Positions 1 to 7,196 of a stretch of DNA of 8,826 nucleotides are shown piece after piece (position 1 is the first letter of the stretch; every line of letters begins with the position of its first letter). The stretch is taken from positions 1 to 8,826 of the forward strand of contig JABGQJ010000295.1 in NCBI GenBank assembly GCA_018648945.1. Direction: 5' to 3'. Under the pieces are notes generated by a model. It worked only from the letters and a program-made list of their open reading frames with translations. It was not told where the DNA came from and did no database searches. The translations under genes and the position numbers were made by a program. This DNA is from Victivallales bacterium (lineage in GTDB: Bacteria > Verrucomicrobiota > Lentisphaeria > Oligosphaerales > Lenti-02).

Positions 1-1
1 G

Positions 2-1810
2 ACCGAGTTCCACGGAAAGAAGCTGCGGTGTCTGATCGGCTACGTGGTGCCGGACAATCTGCTGTACGACTTCAACGTCACTGCCGCCGCCGAGTGGAGT
101 TGGAACGCGAATGGGCGCGACGAACGTGAGTTCGCCATCGCCTGGGCCACCCAGAATCGTCTGAAGCAGCCGGAACGGGTCGCGGATTGGGCCATGATCA
201 CCGGCGCGATCGGCTGGGACTTCTACGGCGCGCGTGGCGTAGAACGCCACTTCCGCCGACCCCGCAGCATCGCCGCCTTGCTCAAGAGCCGCGCCCCAGT
301 CCCCTACGGCGACGGCATGTTCCGCTACATCCCCGACCGCCAGCACTTGCTGCACAATCACACGCAGGCCCAGGAGGCCGTCCGGCTGGCGCAGCTGATG
401 GGCACGGCCGGCATGGTCGCGGAATCCCGGGCGCTAGAGACTTACTACCGCATGCTTGTGGCTCTTGCGGACACGGCTGCACTCCTCTCCGAGAACCCAA
501 TTATCGGTATGGAGCAGCGCATCGCGTTGCAGAAGCATCTGAACCAGTTTGTCCTTGCCGGAATGGAGAACATGGCCGCCTTGGAGGACTGGGAGCGCGC
601 CGTGGGCAAGGCCGCGGGCACGGGTCGCTTCCGCGATGGCGTGGAAGCTACGGCCAACACGGTCGCGGCAGTGTGTGCCACCTTGGGGCAATTCGGCGTG
701 CGTCAGCCAGAGGCCTACGGTCGCAGCATCCAGGTAGCCGAGTGGAAGCTGGAAGATTTCCGGGAGGACAAGACCCGGGAAGAGACCATCGACATCACCC
801 GCTGGGTTCAGAGCCCCGGCGCCTTCCTCGTGACTTTCCAGTACACGGGTGGCTGGAACGGGGGCATCAGCCTGCGGGCCGCCATCGCCAGTTCCGGTAA
901 GGCCAAGGATGCGCCCCCGACCGAGTTGGTCGTGGACGAGCATCGGGGCAGCACCGGTTGGCGCAGCAAGGGGAATGTCTACCGGCTGATTCTAGACAAG
1001 CACGATCCGGCCAAACGCTACTGGCTGATCGTCAAGTACCAGGGCACGCGCCCACAGGACCAGGTGGAAGGCAGACGAGGGTGCGAAGGCAAGATCACCG
1101 TTCAGAAGGAGACGCCCCCCGATGTCGCCGTCCGCATCATGAGCACCAAGCCCCTCTCGGTCGAGGAACGCCCGGTGCCGGGCAAGACATCGTTCAAGCG
1201 AACCGGCATCCGGGTAGGCGTCGTCGTCAGCGGCTATGGTTCGGACGGCATTCTCCAGACCTTGCGCAAAGCGAAGGGCATCGATGCCGTGCCAATCGCC
1301 ACCGGTCGTCTGCTCGCAGACAAATGCCAGGTCATCATCCTCCCCCAAATGCGCAGCACCCCACCACCGGCCAAAGTCATCGCCGAACTCGAGGCCTTCG
1401 TGAATCGAGGAGGCGGTCTCATCGCCACCCACGATGCGGTCGGCTACCGCGACATGCCCAAGCTCCTCACCGCCGTCTGCGCCGGAGGCAAACAGCACCC
1501 GAAGGACGAGAACTGGCGCATCGCCGACCCCAAGCACCCCCTCGCCTACGATCTACCGGACGACAAGGCCCTAAGCCAGGTCTTCACCGACCATGTCCAG
1601 CTCGCGCCCGGCCCAGCAGGCAAAGCCATCGCGGTATCCGAGAAGACCAATCAGCCCGTGGTCGTCGTCGGCACCGTGGGCAAGGGGCGCTACGTGGCCT
1701 GCGGTCTCCTCATCGGCACGGACTCCCAGGCCGAAGAAGCCCCCGCAAAGGGGCACGAAGCCCGCCTCCTCCTCAACGCCATCCGCTGGTGCGCCAAGAA
1801 GCCAGACTAG
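2..1810 (+). CDS. Multidomain glycosidase-like protein with C-terminal ThuA-like domain (5'-partial)
   Basis: The reading frame is open from the first bases of the window, with 14 codons before a GTG at 44, so the gene starts upstream and this is its last 602 residues. Residues are counted from position 2. About 1-85 look like the end of a (beta/alpha)8 hydrolase barrel: the stretch with AAEWSWNANGR followed by REFA and IGWDFYG resembles GH20/GH84-type proteins of Planctomycetes-like bacteria, a family call made from memory and uncertain. About 110-255 are helical. About 259-369 look like a beta-sandwich (hydrophobic strands, two Trp-Gly turns). About 402-599 form a ThuA-like/class I glutamine-amidotransferase-like fold: IRVGVVVSGYG strand, a GGGLIATHDA turn, HPLAYDLP, and a closing GKGRYVACGLLIG strand. 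No transmembrane segment is visible in this part; a signal peptide could lie upstream of the window. It is followed after 11 bases by the GH31 gene, so both are probably co-transcribed. Substrate and catalytic competence cannot be judged without the missing N-terminus. Confidence 0.72.
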   Translation, partial: TEFHGKKLRCLIGYVVPDNLLYDFNVTAAAEWSWNANGRDEREFAIAWATQNRLKQPERVADWAMITGAIGWDFYGARGVERHFRRPRSIAALLKSRAPVPYGDGMFRYIPDRQHLLHNHTQAQEAVRLAQLMGTAGMVAESRALETYYRMLVALADTAALLSENPIIGMEQRIALQKHLNQFVLAGMENMAALEDWERAVGKAAGTGRFRDGVEATANTVAAVCATLGQFGVRQPEAYGRSIQVAEWKLEDFREDKTREETIDITRWVQSPGAFLVTFQYTGGWNGGISLRAAIASSGKAKDAPPTELVVDEHRGSTGWRSKGNVYRLILDKHDPAKRYWLIVKYQGTRPQDQVEGRRGCEGKITVQKETPPDVAVRIMSTKPLSVEERPVPGKTSFKRTGIRVGVVVSGYGSDGILQTLRKAKGIDAVPIATGRLLADKCQVIILPQMRSTPPPAKVIAELEAFVNRGGGLIATHDAVGYRDMPKLLTAVCAGGKQHPKDENWRIADPKHPLAYDLPDDKALSQVFTDHVQLAPGPAGKAIAVSEKTNQPVVVVGTVGKGRYVACGLLIGTDSQAEEAPAKGHEARLLLNAIRWCAKKPD

Positions 1811-1814
1811 AGGG
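1809..1814 (+). promoter_or_regulatory. Shine-Dalgarno of the GH31 gene, overlapping the upstream stop
   Basis: AGAGGG begins inside the TAG stop codon (1808-1810) of the preceding gene and ends 7 bases before the ATG at 1822. It fixes the GH31 start at 1822 although the frame is open much farther upstream. It also suggests that ribosomes finishing the first gene can reinitiate on the second. Confidence 0.65.
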
Positions 1815-1821
1815 TCCTCTC

Positions 1822-4092
1822 ATGCCACAAGTGCTCTCCCGTGACATTCAGACCCAGAAGGGCACCACCATCCGCGTGGACGTGGTGACCGATTCGATCT
1901 TCCGCATCCGCGTGGCCGATGATGGCGACATCCACGAGGGCGCGCTGAACCGCTACAGCGTGCTGCGTACCGACTGGCCGGAAGTGCCCTACTTGGTTGA
2001 GGAGAAGGACGGGGCGGTCCAGTTCGATACGGGCTCGGCCCGGCTGGCAATCCGCTTGCACGACGGGTGCATGACTTTCACCGACAGCAAAGGCAAGACG
2101 CTCCTCTCCGAGGCAGCGGCACCCACCTCCAAATGGGCGGACGGCTTCCGGGCGGAATTCGCCTTGGGCGAGGACGAACGACTCTATGGCCAGGGGGATG
2201 AGACGCGGGACTACCTGAACAAGCGGGGCCACGCCAACCGCATGCTCATCTGCAACGTGGACAGCTACGTGCCAATCCCCTTCCTGATGAGCACGGGTGG
2301 CTGGGCAATCTTCCTCAACACCACCTGGTTCCACCACTACGATGCCGGGGCCACTGATCCCGACCGGTTGGTCTACTCCGCGCCACAGGGCGGGCTGGAC
2401 TACTACCTGATCGCAGGGGACAGTCTACCGATCCTGCTGGATCGCTACACCCAGCTCAGTGGCCGACCCCAGTTGCTGCCGCTCTCGGGCTATGGCCTGA
2501 CCTTCGTCTGCGACGAGCGCGGGGTCCGGGCCCGGGACGTGCTCTACGAGGCCTACGAGTTCCGCCGCCACGAGATCCCCTGCGACACCATTGGCCTCGA
2601 GCCCGACTGGATGGAGCACCACTACGACTTCACCGTGGACAAGGACTGGAGCAAGGAGCGGTTCCACATCCCCTTCTGGCTCAAGGGCAACGACCATGCC
2701 ACCTTCACCGCGGGCATGAAGAACATGGGCTTCAAACTCAGTCTCTGGCTCTGCTGCGACTACGACGTGAGCGAGCACGAGGAGCGCCTGCTAGGCAACG
2801 ACTGGCCTCCCACCAAGCCCTGGGCCAGCGGACGCGGCGATGACGACACCTTCCAGGACCCCCATTTCATCCCTACCTACACCGACAAGATCACCAAGCC
2901 CGGCGTGCCCTGGTTCGACCACCTCAAGCGGTTCGTCGACGATGGGGCCAGCGCCTTCAAGATGGATGGCGCAAACCAAGTCAACTTCCATCCCGACCGC
3001 AAGTGGCGCAACGGCATGGACGACGAGGAGATGCACAACCTCTACCCCGTGCTCATGAACAAGCAGATGAGCCTGGGCTTCCGCGAACACACCGGCCGGC
3101 GCTCCATGGTCTACACGGCCGGTGGCTATGCGGGCATCCAGCAGTTCGCCGCCACCTGGGCGGGCGATACCGGCGGCAACGAGGGCCCCCTGGCCAGCAT
3201 TCTGAACCACGGCCTCAGCGGCCACTCGAACGCCAATTGCGACATGGAGGTCTGGAGCGCCGAAGGCATGCACTTCGGCTTCCTCCAGCCCTGGTCGCAG
3301 GTGCTCTCCTGGCACATGTACAACCAGCCGTGGTTCCTCGGTGAGAAACTGCTGGCGATGTTCACCTTCTACGCCCAGTTCCGCTACCGCCTGCTCCCCT
3401 ACATCTACTCCGCCGCGCACGTGGCCAACCGCACCGGTCTGCCCATCGCCCGCGCCATGCCCCTCGCCTACCCCGACGATCCCGAGTGCGCCAACCTGGC
3501 GCGGCAATACCTGTTCGGCGACTTCTTCCTCACCGCCGCCTTCACCGACCGCGTCTACCTGCCCGCCGGAACGTGGATCGACTACTGGACCGGCGCCGAG
3601 CACGCCGGTCCATGCTGGGTGCCGAACGAGTACCCCGAGGATCGCGGCGGGCCGCTCTTCGTCAAGGCGGGCGCGATCATCCCCCAATGGCCCCCCATGC
3701 TCCACGTCGGCCATCGCCCGGTAGACACGCTCACGCTGGAGATCTTCCCCGGCGGCGACACCCAGTTCACCCTCTACGAAGACGACGGCGACACCCTCGC
3801 CCATCTCGACGGTGCCGTGGCTGTAACCCAGATCACCTGCAGACTCACCGAAGACGCCGTCGAGCTCACCATCTCCCCGCGCACAGGGGCCTACGAAGGC
3901 ATGCCCGAGAACCGCTCCTTCACCTGCCAACTCCACCTCAGCGCCGCTCCCCAGGCCCTGTCAGTCAACGGCGAACCCGCCGACTTCGAGTACGACCCCG
4001 ACAGCGCTCTCCTCCTCTTCACCCTCCACGAAGACCCCACTCAGCAGGCCCCAGCCATCGCCCAGATCGAGCTACCCCTTCCCCGTATGTAG
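1822..4092 (+). CDS. Glycoside hydrolase family 31 (alpha-glucosidase/alpha-xylosidase-like)
   Basis: Predicted retaining alpha-glycosidase of 756 residues, a usual length for GH31. Domain order: N-terminal beta-sandwich about 1-220, containing the family-typical YGQGDE and LNKRG segments; (beta/alpha)8 barrel about 224-580; two C-terminal beta domains, with LFGDFFLTAAF, GTWIDYW, GPLFVKAGAIIP and LYEDDGD all typical of the family. D382 in FKMDGANQ fits the nucleophile and D449 in TWAGDTGG fits the acid/base; the 67-residue spacing matches known members. IGLEPDWM (E260, D262) fits the first barrel strand of the substrate pocket. There is no signal peptide or membrane segment, so it is probably cytoplasmic and acts on imported oligosaccharides. 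The start at ATG 1822 is set by AGAGGG seven bases before it and by homology-like sequence beginning there; the 288 codons upstream in the same frame are Arg/Pro-rich out-of-frame reading of the previous gene. The acid/base region departs from the usual WTGDN...GADIGG pattern (NANCDMEVW here), suggesting a distinct subgroup. The exact sugar specificity is unknown. Confidence 0.93.
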   Translation: MPQVLSRDIQTQKGTTIRVDVVTDSIFRIRVADDGDIHEGALNRYSVLRTDWPEVPYLVEEKDGAVQFDTGSARLAIRLHDGCMTFTDSKGKTLLSEAAAPTSKWADGFRAEFALGEDERLYGQGDETRDYLNKRGHANRMLICNVDSYVPIPFLMSTGGWAIFLNTTWFHHYDAGATDPDRLVYSAPQGGLDYYLIAGDSLPILLDRYTQLSGRPQLLPLSGYGLTFVCDERGVRARDVLYEAYEFRRHEIPCDTIGLEPDWMEHHYDFTVDKDWSKERFHIPFWLKGNDHATFTAGMKNMGFKLSLWLCCDYDVSEHEERLLGNDWPPTKPWASGRGDDDTFQDPHFIPTYTDKITKPGVPWFDHLKRFVDDGASAFKMDGANQVNFHPDRKWRNGMDDEEMHNLYPVLMNKQMSLGFREHTGRRSMVYTAGGYAGIQQFAATWAGDTGGNEGPLASILNHGLSGHSNANCDMEVWSAEGMHFGFLQPWSQVLSWHMYNQPWFLGEKLLAMFTFYAQFRYRLLPYIYSAAHVANRTGLPIARAMPLAYPDDPECANLARQYLFGDFFLTAAFTDRVYLPAGTWIDYWTGAEHAGPCWVPNEYPEDRGGPLFVKAGAIIPQWPPMLHVGHRPVDTLTLEIFPGGDTQFTLYEDDGDTLAHLDGAVAVTQITCRLTEDAVELTISPRTGAYEGMPENRSFTCQLHLSAAPQALSVNGEPADFEYDPDSALLLFTLHEDPTQQAPAIAQIELPLPRM

Positions 4093-4094
4093 TC

Positions 4095-4108
4095 CACGCT
4101 TCAGCGTG
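4095..4108. terminator. Small hairpin in the convergent gap, possible bidirectional terminator
   Basis: CACGC-TTCA-GCGTG forms a perfect 5-bp stem with a 4-base loop (one more T-A pair possible) just after the GH31 stop. The 59-base gap 4093-4151 separates two converging genes, where a shared terminator is expected. No T-tract follows on either strand and the stem is short, so function as an intrinsic terminator is doubtful. Confidence 0.3.
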
Positions 4109-4151
4109 CTCTCGTCTCCGACACCCACCAACGCCCAATCAGCGTGTCTCC

Positions 4152-5408
4152 TCAGGGATTGGGAGCCAAGTTGACCGCCGTCCGGCGGAAGTCTGGCAGT
4201 CGGTGGAAGGTGATCTTGTCGTTGTCGTGCTGGTTCGCGGCGCTCTCCGCCGTTCGGGAGACGAAGAGGAGGTCCTTGCCATCGATCAGCGGCGTGCAGT
4301 AGTTGTACGCCTGCGCCTCCTTCGGCCACATGGCCAGGACCCCGGCGGGAAACCAGTTCTGGGCGTCCCGGCTGTAATGCAGCATCAGAAAGCGCCGCTC
4401 CTTGCCCCAGCCGCCGTGGCAGCCCTGGGCCGTGCCGGTGACTTGGTTGGAGGTCATCCAGAATAGACCGTTGGCCCGGTCGCTGACAATGTGGAACTGG
4501 TTCTGAGCCCCAGGGATCGGGTAGTAGTGCGAGAATGTGAGCTTCAGTTCCCCATCGCGGGCTGCCAAGTCACAGATGGCGCCAATCCCGGGCACGACGC
4601 CATCCACTTTCGCCTGGGAAGCCCGGACCCGGACAATGACCAGGAGCTTGCCGCTGACGTCCACCACGTTTGGCTCCAGCCACTTGCCGCCATTGTGACC
4701 GCCCCTGCCCAGGGACTGGGGGAGACCGGGATGCCGCTCCTCGTTGGAGAAACGCCACGAGGTCGGGTCCAGTGGGTCGCGCGCCAGATCGCAGGCGAAG
4801 GCAAACACCGCGCGCTTTCTGGGCGATGGGTGCATGTCGTCGGCCGCCCAGTAGAGAGTGTTGTCCCGGATCGTCCAACCAGTGGCCGCCGCGTACACCT
4901 TGCCCCCGCGCAGTGTCACGGCGTCGCTCCAAGCCTTTCCTCCGTCCTTGCTGCGGACAATGTAGAGCCCCTGCCAACCCGTGCCCGCGCCGATGAATAA
5001 CAGGCCGCTGGTGTGCTGTAGGAACTTGCCAGTGGCAAACGGGATGCGGCTGCGCTCGGCCCAGGTCGCGCCGTTGTCCGAACTGGCGAAGATCAGACAC
5101 CGGTCGTTTCCGTAGAGCTTGGCCGCCAGCTTGTCTGCTCCCCGATAGGAGTCACGACTCCAGAGCTCCACGCTGCAAAGGAGCGTACCGTCCGCAAGTC
5201 TGGCTAGGGCTGGGGCATCCGAAATCAGGTCTCGGTTGTCCCAGGAATGGACCGTGGTCGATTCCCTACAGAGCGGCTGCTGCCGGCCATGTCCGTCGCT
5301 ACTCACTGCACCTTCTCCTTTCCCTAGCGGGGCACTTGACGCATTCGCCCAGATACCGGCTATCGCCAGGACTATCGCTCTGCTTGTGGTCGGCAACAAG
5401 GTTCTCAT
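4152..5408 (-). CDS. Secreted BNR/Asp-box (sialidase-fold) beta-propeller protein
   Basis: The protein has 418 residues from the ATG at 5408. Residues 1-26 form a signal peptide: MRT with a downstream Arg, hydrophobic AIVLAIAGIWA, then ASSA before the probable cleavage, so the protein is exported. Two clear Asp boxes are visible, SSDNGATW (109-116) and SKDGGKAW (153-160), plus a degenerate SRDAQNW (346-352), which mark a sialidase-superfamily propeller. LEPNVV and NQFHIVSDRANGLFWM resemble BNR proteins of unassigned function common in Planctomycetes-like genomes. Where GH33 sialidases carry R-I-P-A-L before the G-T-L-L strand, this protein has DAPAL (64-68), so the first arginine of the sialidase triad appears to be Asp. 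True sialidase activity is therefore unlikely; another glycan-hydrolysing or binding role is possible. A TTG at 5435 would add nine residues but has AGGA abutting it, whereas GGAAG lies 7 bases before the ATG. The gene lies 38 bases after the stop of 5447-6934, probably as the second gene of an operon. Confidence 0.82.
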   Translation of the reverse strand: MRTLLPTTSRAIVLAIAGIWANASSAPLGKGEGAVSSDGHGRQQPLCRESTTVHSWDNRDLISDAPALARLADGTLLCSVELWSRDSYRGADKLAAKLYGNDRCLIFASSDNGATWAERSRIPFATGKFLQHTSGLLFIGAGTGWQGLYIVRSKDGGKAWSDAVTLRGGKVYAAATGWTIRDNTLYWAADDMHPSPRKRAVFAFACDLARDPLDPTSWRFSNEERHPGLPQSLGRGGHNGGKWLEPNVVDVSGKLLVIVRVRASQAKVDGVVPGIGAICDLAARDGELKLTFSHYYPIPGAQNQFHIVSDRANGLFWMTSNQVTGTAQGCHGGWGKERRFLMLHYSRDAQNWFPAGVLAMWPKEAQAYNYCTPLIDGKDLLFVSRTAESAANQHDNDKITFHRLPDFRRTAVNLAPNP

Positions 5409-5415
5409 TGTCCCA

Positions 5416-5420
5416 CTTCC
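5416..5420 (-). promoter_or_regulatory. Shine-Dalgarno that decides the BNR protein start
   Basis: On the minus strand GGAAG stands 7 bases before the ATG at 5408. This favours the ATG, which leads directly into a canonical signal peptide, over the longer TTG start at 5435. Confidence 0.55.
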
Positions 5421-5446
5421 GGCTGTCAAACCCAATCCTCGTGCGT

Positions 5447-6934
5447 TCAGTGATCAAGGAAGGCGGCATCGATCGGTCTGCCGTCATCCACCAGCGCCAC
5501 GTCGAGCGCGTCGGCAAAGTGGAAGTTGCCGCGGAATGCATGGATATGGGCATTGCGGAACTCGACTTCCAGGCGCACGACTTGGTTGGCCACTTCGCCG
5601 AGACTCCTCTGTCGCCAGCGCACCGGCTGGTCGGTCTGATCATCGGAGACGAACGGTACGCAGTCGGCGAACGTAAAGCCAGCGAGCGGTTTGCTGAGCA
5701 GATCGGTCAACTGGAAGGCGAGCTCCCCGTGGGGTGCCTGGGCATTCACCCTCAATTCCGGCTCCAGGAAGACCATCGGCTTAGTCAGGAAGCGGGCGAA
5801 ATTGCCCTTTGATCGCAGGTAGGTGAAGCCGTCTCGGCGCAGGCGGTGAGCAATGATCGCGCTGGGCGGCATCTCGCCTTTGCGGACGAACTGGGAGGTG
5901 GTGTGCTGGTGGTGCAGGTCCGGGGTGGCAGCGGAGTAGATGATCAGCTCGTCGTCGCGCTCCACCAGACTCACAGGGTAGACGACGCCAGCGCCTGGTT
6001 GCCCAAGGGGATTGGTGGGAATGAATGGTTCGCGGATCCCGCGTTGCCAGTGCTCGCCATCGAGACTGTAGGCAAGTTGGCAGTCGATGTCGCCATACAG
6101 CTGGTTGAAGCGGGCCAGCCGCTGCGAATTGTCGAAGTGCGCCATCCACAGGAAACCGACGAACGTGTCTTCGTAGCGATGCACGGGCATGCCATAGAAC
6201 TGGGTGCCGATGGGGTCCGTGGGATCGGGCTGCATGACCAGTCGCAGGTTGCCCCACGTGCGGGCGTCGTCGCTATCGACCATGGCGATGCGACGGTCTC
6301 CCCAACCGGGACGCGTCATCATCACGTGCTTGCCGCTGACCGGATTGTAGAAGCAGCAGCAGGGCGGGTCCGGGTGCCAGCTTGGCATGCTCCAGGTCGC
6401 ACCCTCGTCGATCTCCCAGTGCAGACCGTCAGCCGAGACCACGACGAGATTATCGGCCAGCCATGGCTTAACGCCTTCGCCGGTCACAATCTCGTGGAAG
6501 TAGCTGTTCGGGTTGTGCTTCGCACGCTCCACCACCGGCCCACCACGTTGTACGCAACAGAACTTGAAGGGCTTGCCGTCGGCAGCAACCGGGTCGAAGT
6601 AGAATGGTCCGCCGTTGGCCGAGGGAACCGTGAAGAGGTGGTTCGGCGCCAGCTTCCCGCCGGGGGGCTGGATGTCCGGCCGGTCCATGGGCTGCCAGCA
6701 AATGCCATCGTCACTTTCCGCCCCCATGACGGATAGCGGGAAGCCACTGATGATGTAGAGCATCTGCCACCTGCCGGACGCCTCGTCGCGATACACCTGC
6801 GGCCAACAGCCAAGGTAGTCGAAGCCCGGATCCTCGTAGGTGGCTTCGGGAATCCACTCGGGTCTTCCCTGGCACAGCTCCACATTGTCCTGATGCTCAA
6901 GATGCCACGTATCCCAGAAGAGCCATGTTCTCAT
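5447..6934 (-). CDS. GH32/GH43-like five-bladed propeller protein with C-terminal beta-sandwich
   Basis: The protein has 495 residues, starting at ATG 6934 with GGAG (6942-6945) 7 bases before it. There is no signal peptide, so it is probably cytoplasmic. Residues about 1-365 look like a GH32/43/62-type propeller: WPQVYRDEASGRWQMLY, SWHPDP...FYNPVSGKHV and TQFYGMPVHRYEDTFVGFLW resemble blades of the glycosyl-hydrolase-like proteins frequent in Planctomycetes and Lentisphaerae. An S-x-D-x-x-x-W-like turn recurs at 74-80, 167-173, 221-227 and 290-296, about once per blade. Residues about 368-467 form the beta-sandwich that follows such propellers: TKPMVF, ELRVNAQA, GFTFADC, VRW and VRLEVEFRNAHIHAF. 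The last 28 residues appear to be an extension. Candidate acidic residues are D8, D115 and D189, but I cannot assign the catalytic triad by eye. An unusual CCC run (192-194) and a CC pair (126-127) lie in the propeller. It is the first gene of a probable two-gene operon with the BNR protein. The substrate is unknown and it may be a non-catalytic sugar binder. Confidence 0.78.
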   Translation of the reverse strand: MRTWLFWDTWHLEHQDNVELCQGRPEWIPEATYEDPGFDYLGCWPQVYRDEASGRWQMLYIISGFPLSVMGAESDDGICWQPMDRPDIQPPGGKLAPNHLFTVPSANGGPFYFDPVAADGKPFKFCCVQRGGPVVERAKHNPNSYFHEIVTGEGVKPWLADNLVVVSADGLHWEIDEGATWSMPSWHPDPPCCCFYNPVSGKHVMMTRPGWGDRRIAMVDSDDARTWGNLRLVMQPDPTDPIGTQFYGMPVHRYEDTFVGFLWMAHFDNSQRLARFNQLYGDIDCQLAYSLDGEHWQRGIREPFIPTNPLGQPGAGVVYPVSLVERDDELIIYSAATPDLHHQHTTSQFVRKGEMPPSAIIAHRLRRDGFTYLRSKGNFARFLTKPMVFLEPELRVNAQAPHGELAFQLTDLLSKPLAGFTFADCVPFVSDDQTDQPVRWRQRSLGEVANQVVRLEVEFRNAHIHAFRGNFHFADALDVALVDDGRPIDAAFLDH

Positions 6935-6975
6935 GCTGCAACTCCAGCAGGGGCACTCAACACGGAAGCTACAGG

Positions 6976-7007
6976 GATACAGGAGTGTGACGTCCCCTCC
7001 CAGTCAA
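6976..7007 (-). promoter_or_regulatory. Weak candidate promoter for the propeller operon
   Basis: Minus-strand TTGACT at 7007-7002 matches the sigma-70 -35 box in five of six bases. TGTATC at 6981-6976 is a poor -10 with a 20-base spacer. It is suggested mainly by position, about 40 bases upstream of the ATG at 6934. Confidence 0.2.
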
Positions 7008-7011
7008 GGGC

Positions 7012-7031
7012 TGTCGCCACGATGGGCGACA
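7012..7031. repeat. Perfect 7+7 inverted repeat, possible operator
   Basis: TGTCGCC (7012-7018) and GGCGACA (7025-7031) are exact reverse complements separated by ACGATG. The element lies in the divergent region immediately upstream (for minus-strand transcription) of the candidate -35 at 7002-7007, where a dimeric regulator could bind. It could equally be a chance repeat or form a small hairpin in RNA. Confidence 0.35.
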
Positions 7032-7190
7032 CCGACGTGCCATCTCGGGCCACACTCGGCCGCCCCCCGAACCATCGCCAATGCTGGACGCAGCGACAGC
7101 TCGCTTGCCGCTCGCACGATCCCGCAGTACAGTCATTCTGGTGGATGGTAGCACTGCCAGTTGTGATTCGTGTGCAGACAAATGCGATAT

Positions 7191-7196
7191 GGGGAG
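7191..7196 (+). promoter_or_regulatory. Shine-Dalgarno that decides the membrane-protein start
   Basis: GGGGAG lies 6 bases before the GTG at 7203. It selects this GTG over the upstream in-frame GTG at 7170 and ATG at 7182, whose added residues are polar and would be encoded by the ribosome-binding site itself. Confidence 0.6.

Noticed and set aside
958..1821. A 288-codon open extension in frame upstream of the GH31 ATG, which would give a 1044-residue protein
   Set aside because: It lies wholly inside the real gene at 2-1810 in another frame, is Arg/Pro/His-rich with no domain pattern, and GH31 sequence with a good ribosome-binding site starts at 1822.
2791..3936. A 381-residue open frame antisense to GH31
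   Set aside because: It mirrors the GC-rich third positions of the GH31 gene; the composition (Gly, Val, Glu, Ala) is that of an antisense shadow, and no motif was seen.
3486..4466. A 326-residue plus-strand frame spanning the convergent gap
   Set aside because: It overlaps the GH31 C-terminus and the BNR gene, is rich in Arg and Pro, and has no recognisable domain.
5433..5435. TTG as the start of the BNR protein
   Set aside because: Its possible Shine-Dalgarno touches the codon, and it would put nine extra residues before a canonical signal peptide. The ATG at 5408 has GGAAG at proper spacing.
5846..6736. A 296-residue plus-strand frame antisense to the GH32/43-like gene
   Set aside because: The opposite strand carries a coherent propeller protein with a good start. 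This frame has no convincing ribosome-binding site or motif.
7161..7190. Plus-strand promoter-like pair TTGTGA and CGATAT before the membrane-protein gene
   Set aside because: The -10 match is poor, and the implied transcript would begin inside or beside the Shine-Dalgarno, so it is not supported.
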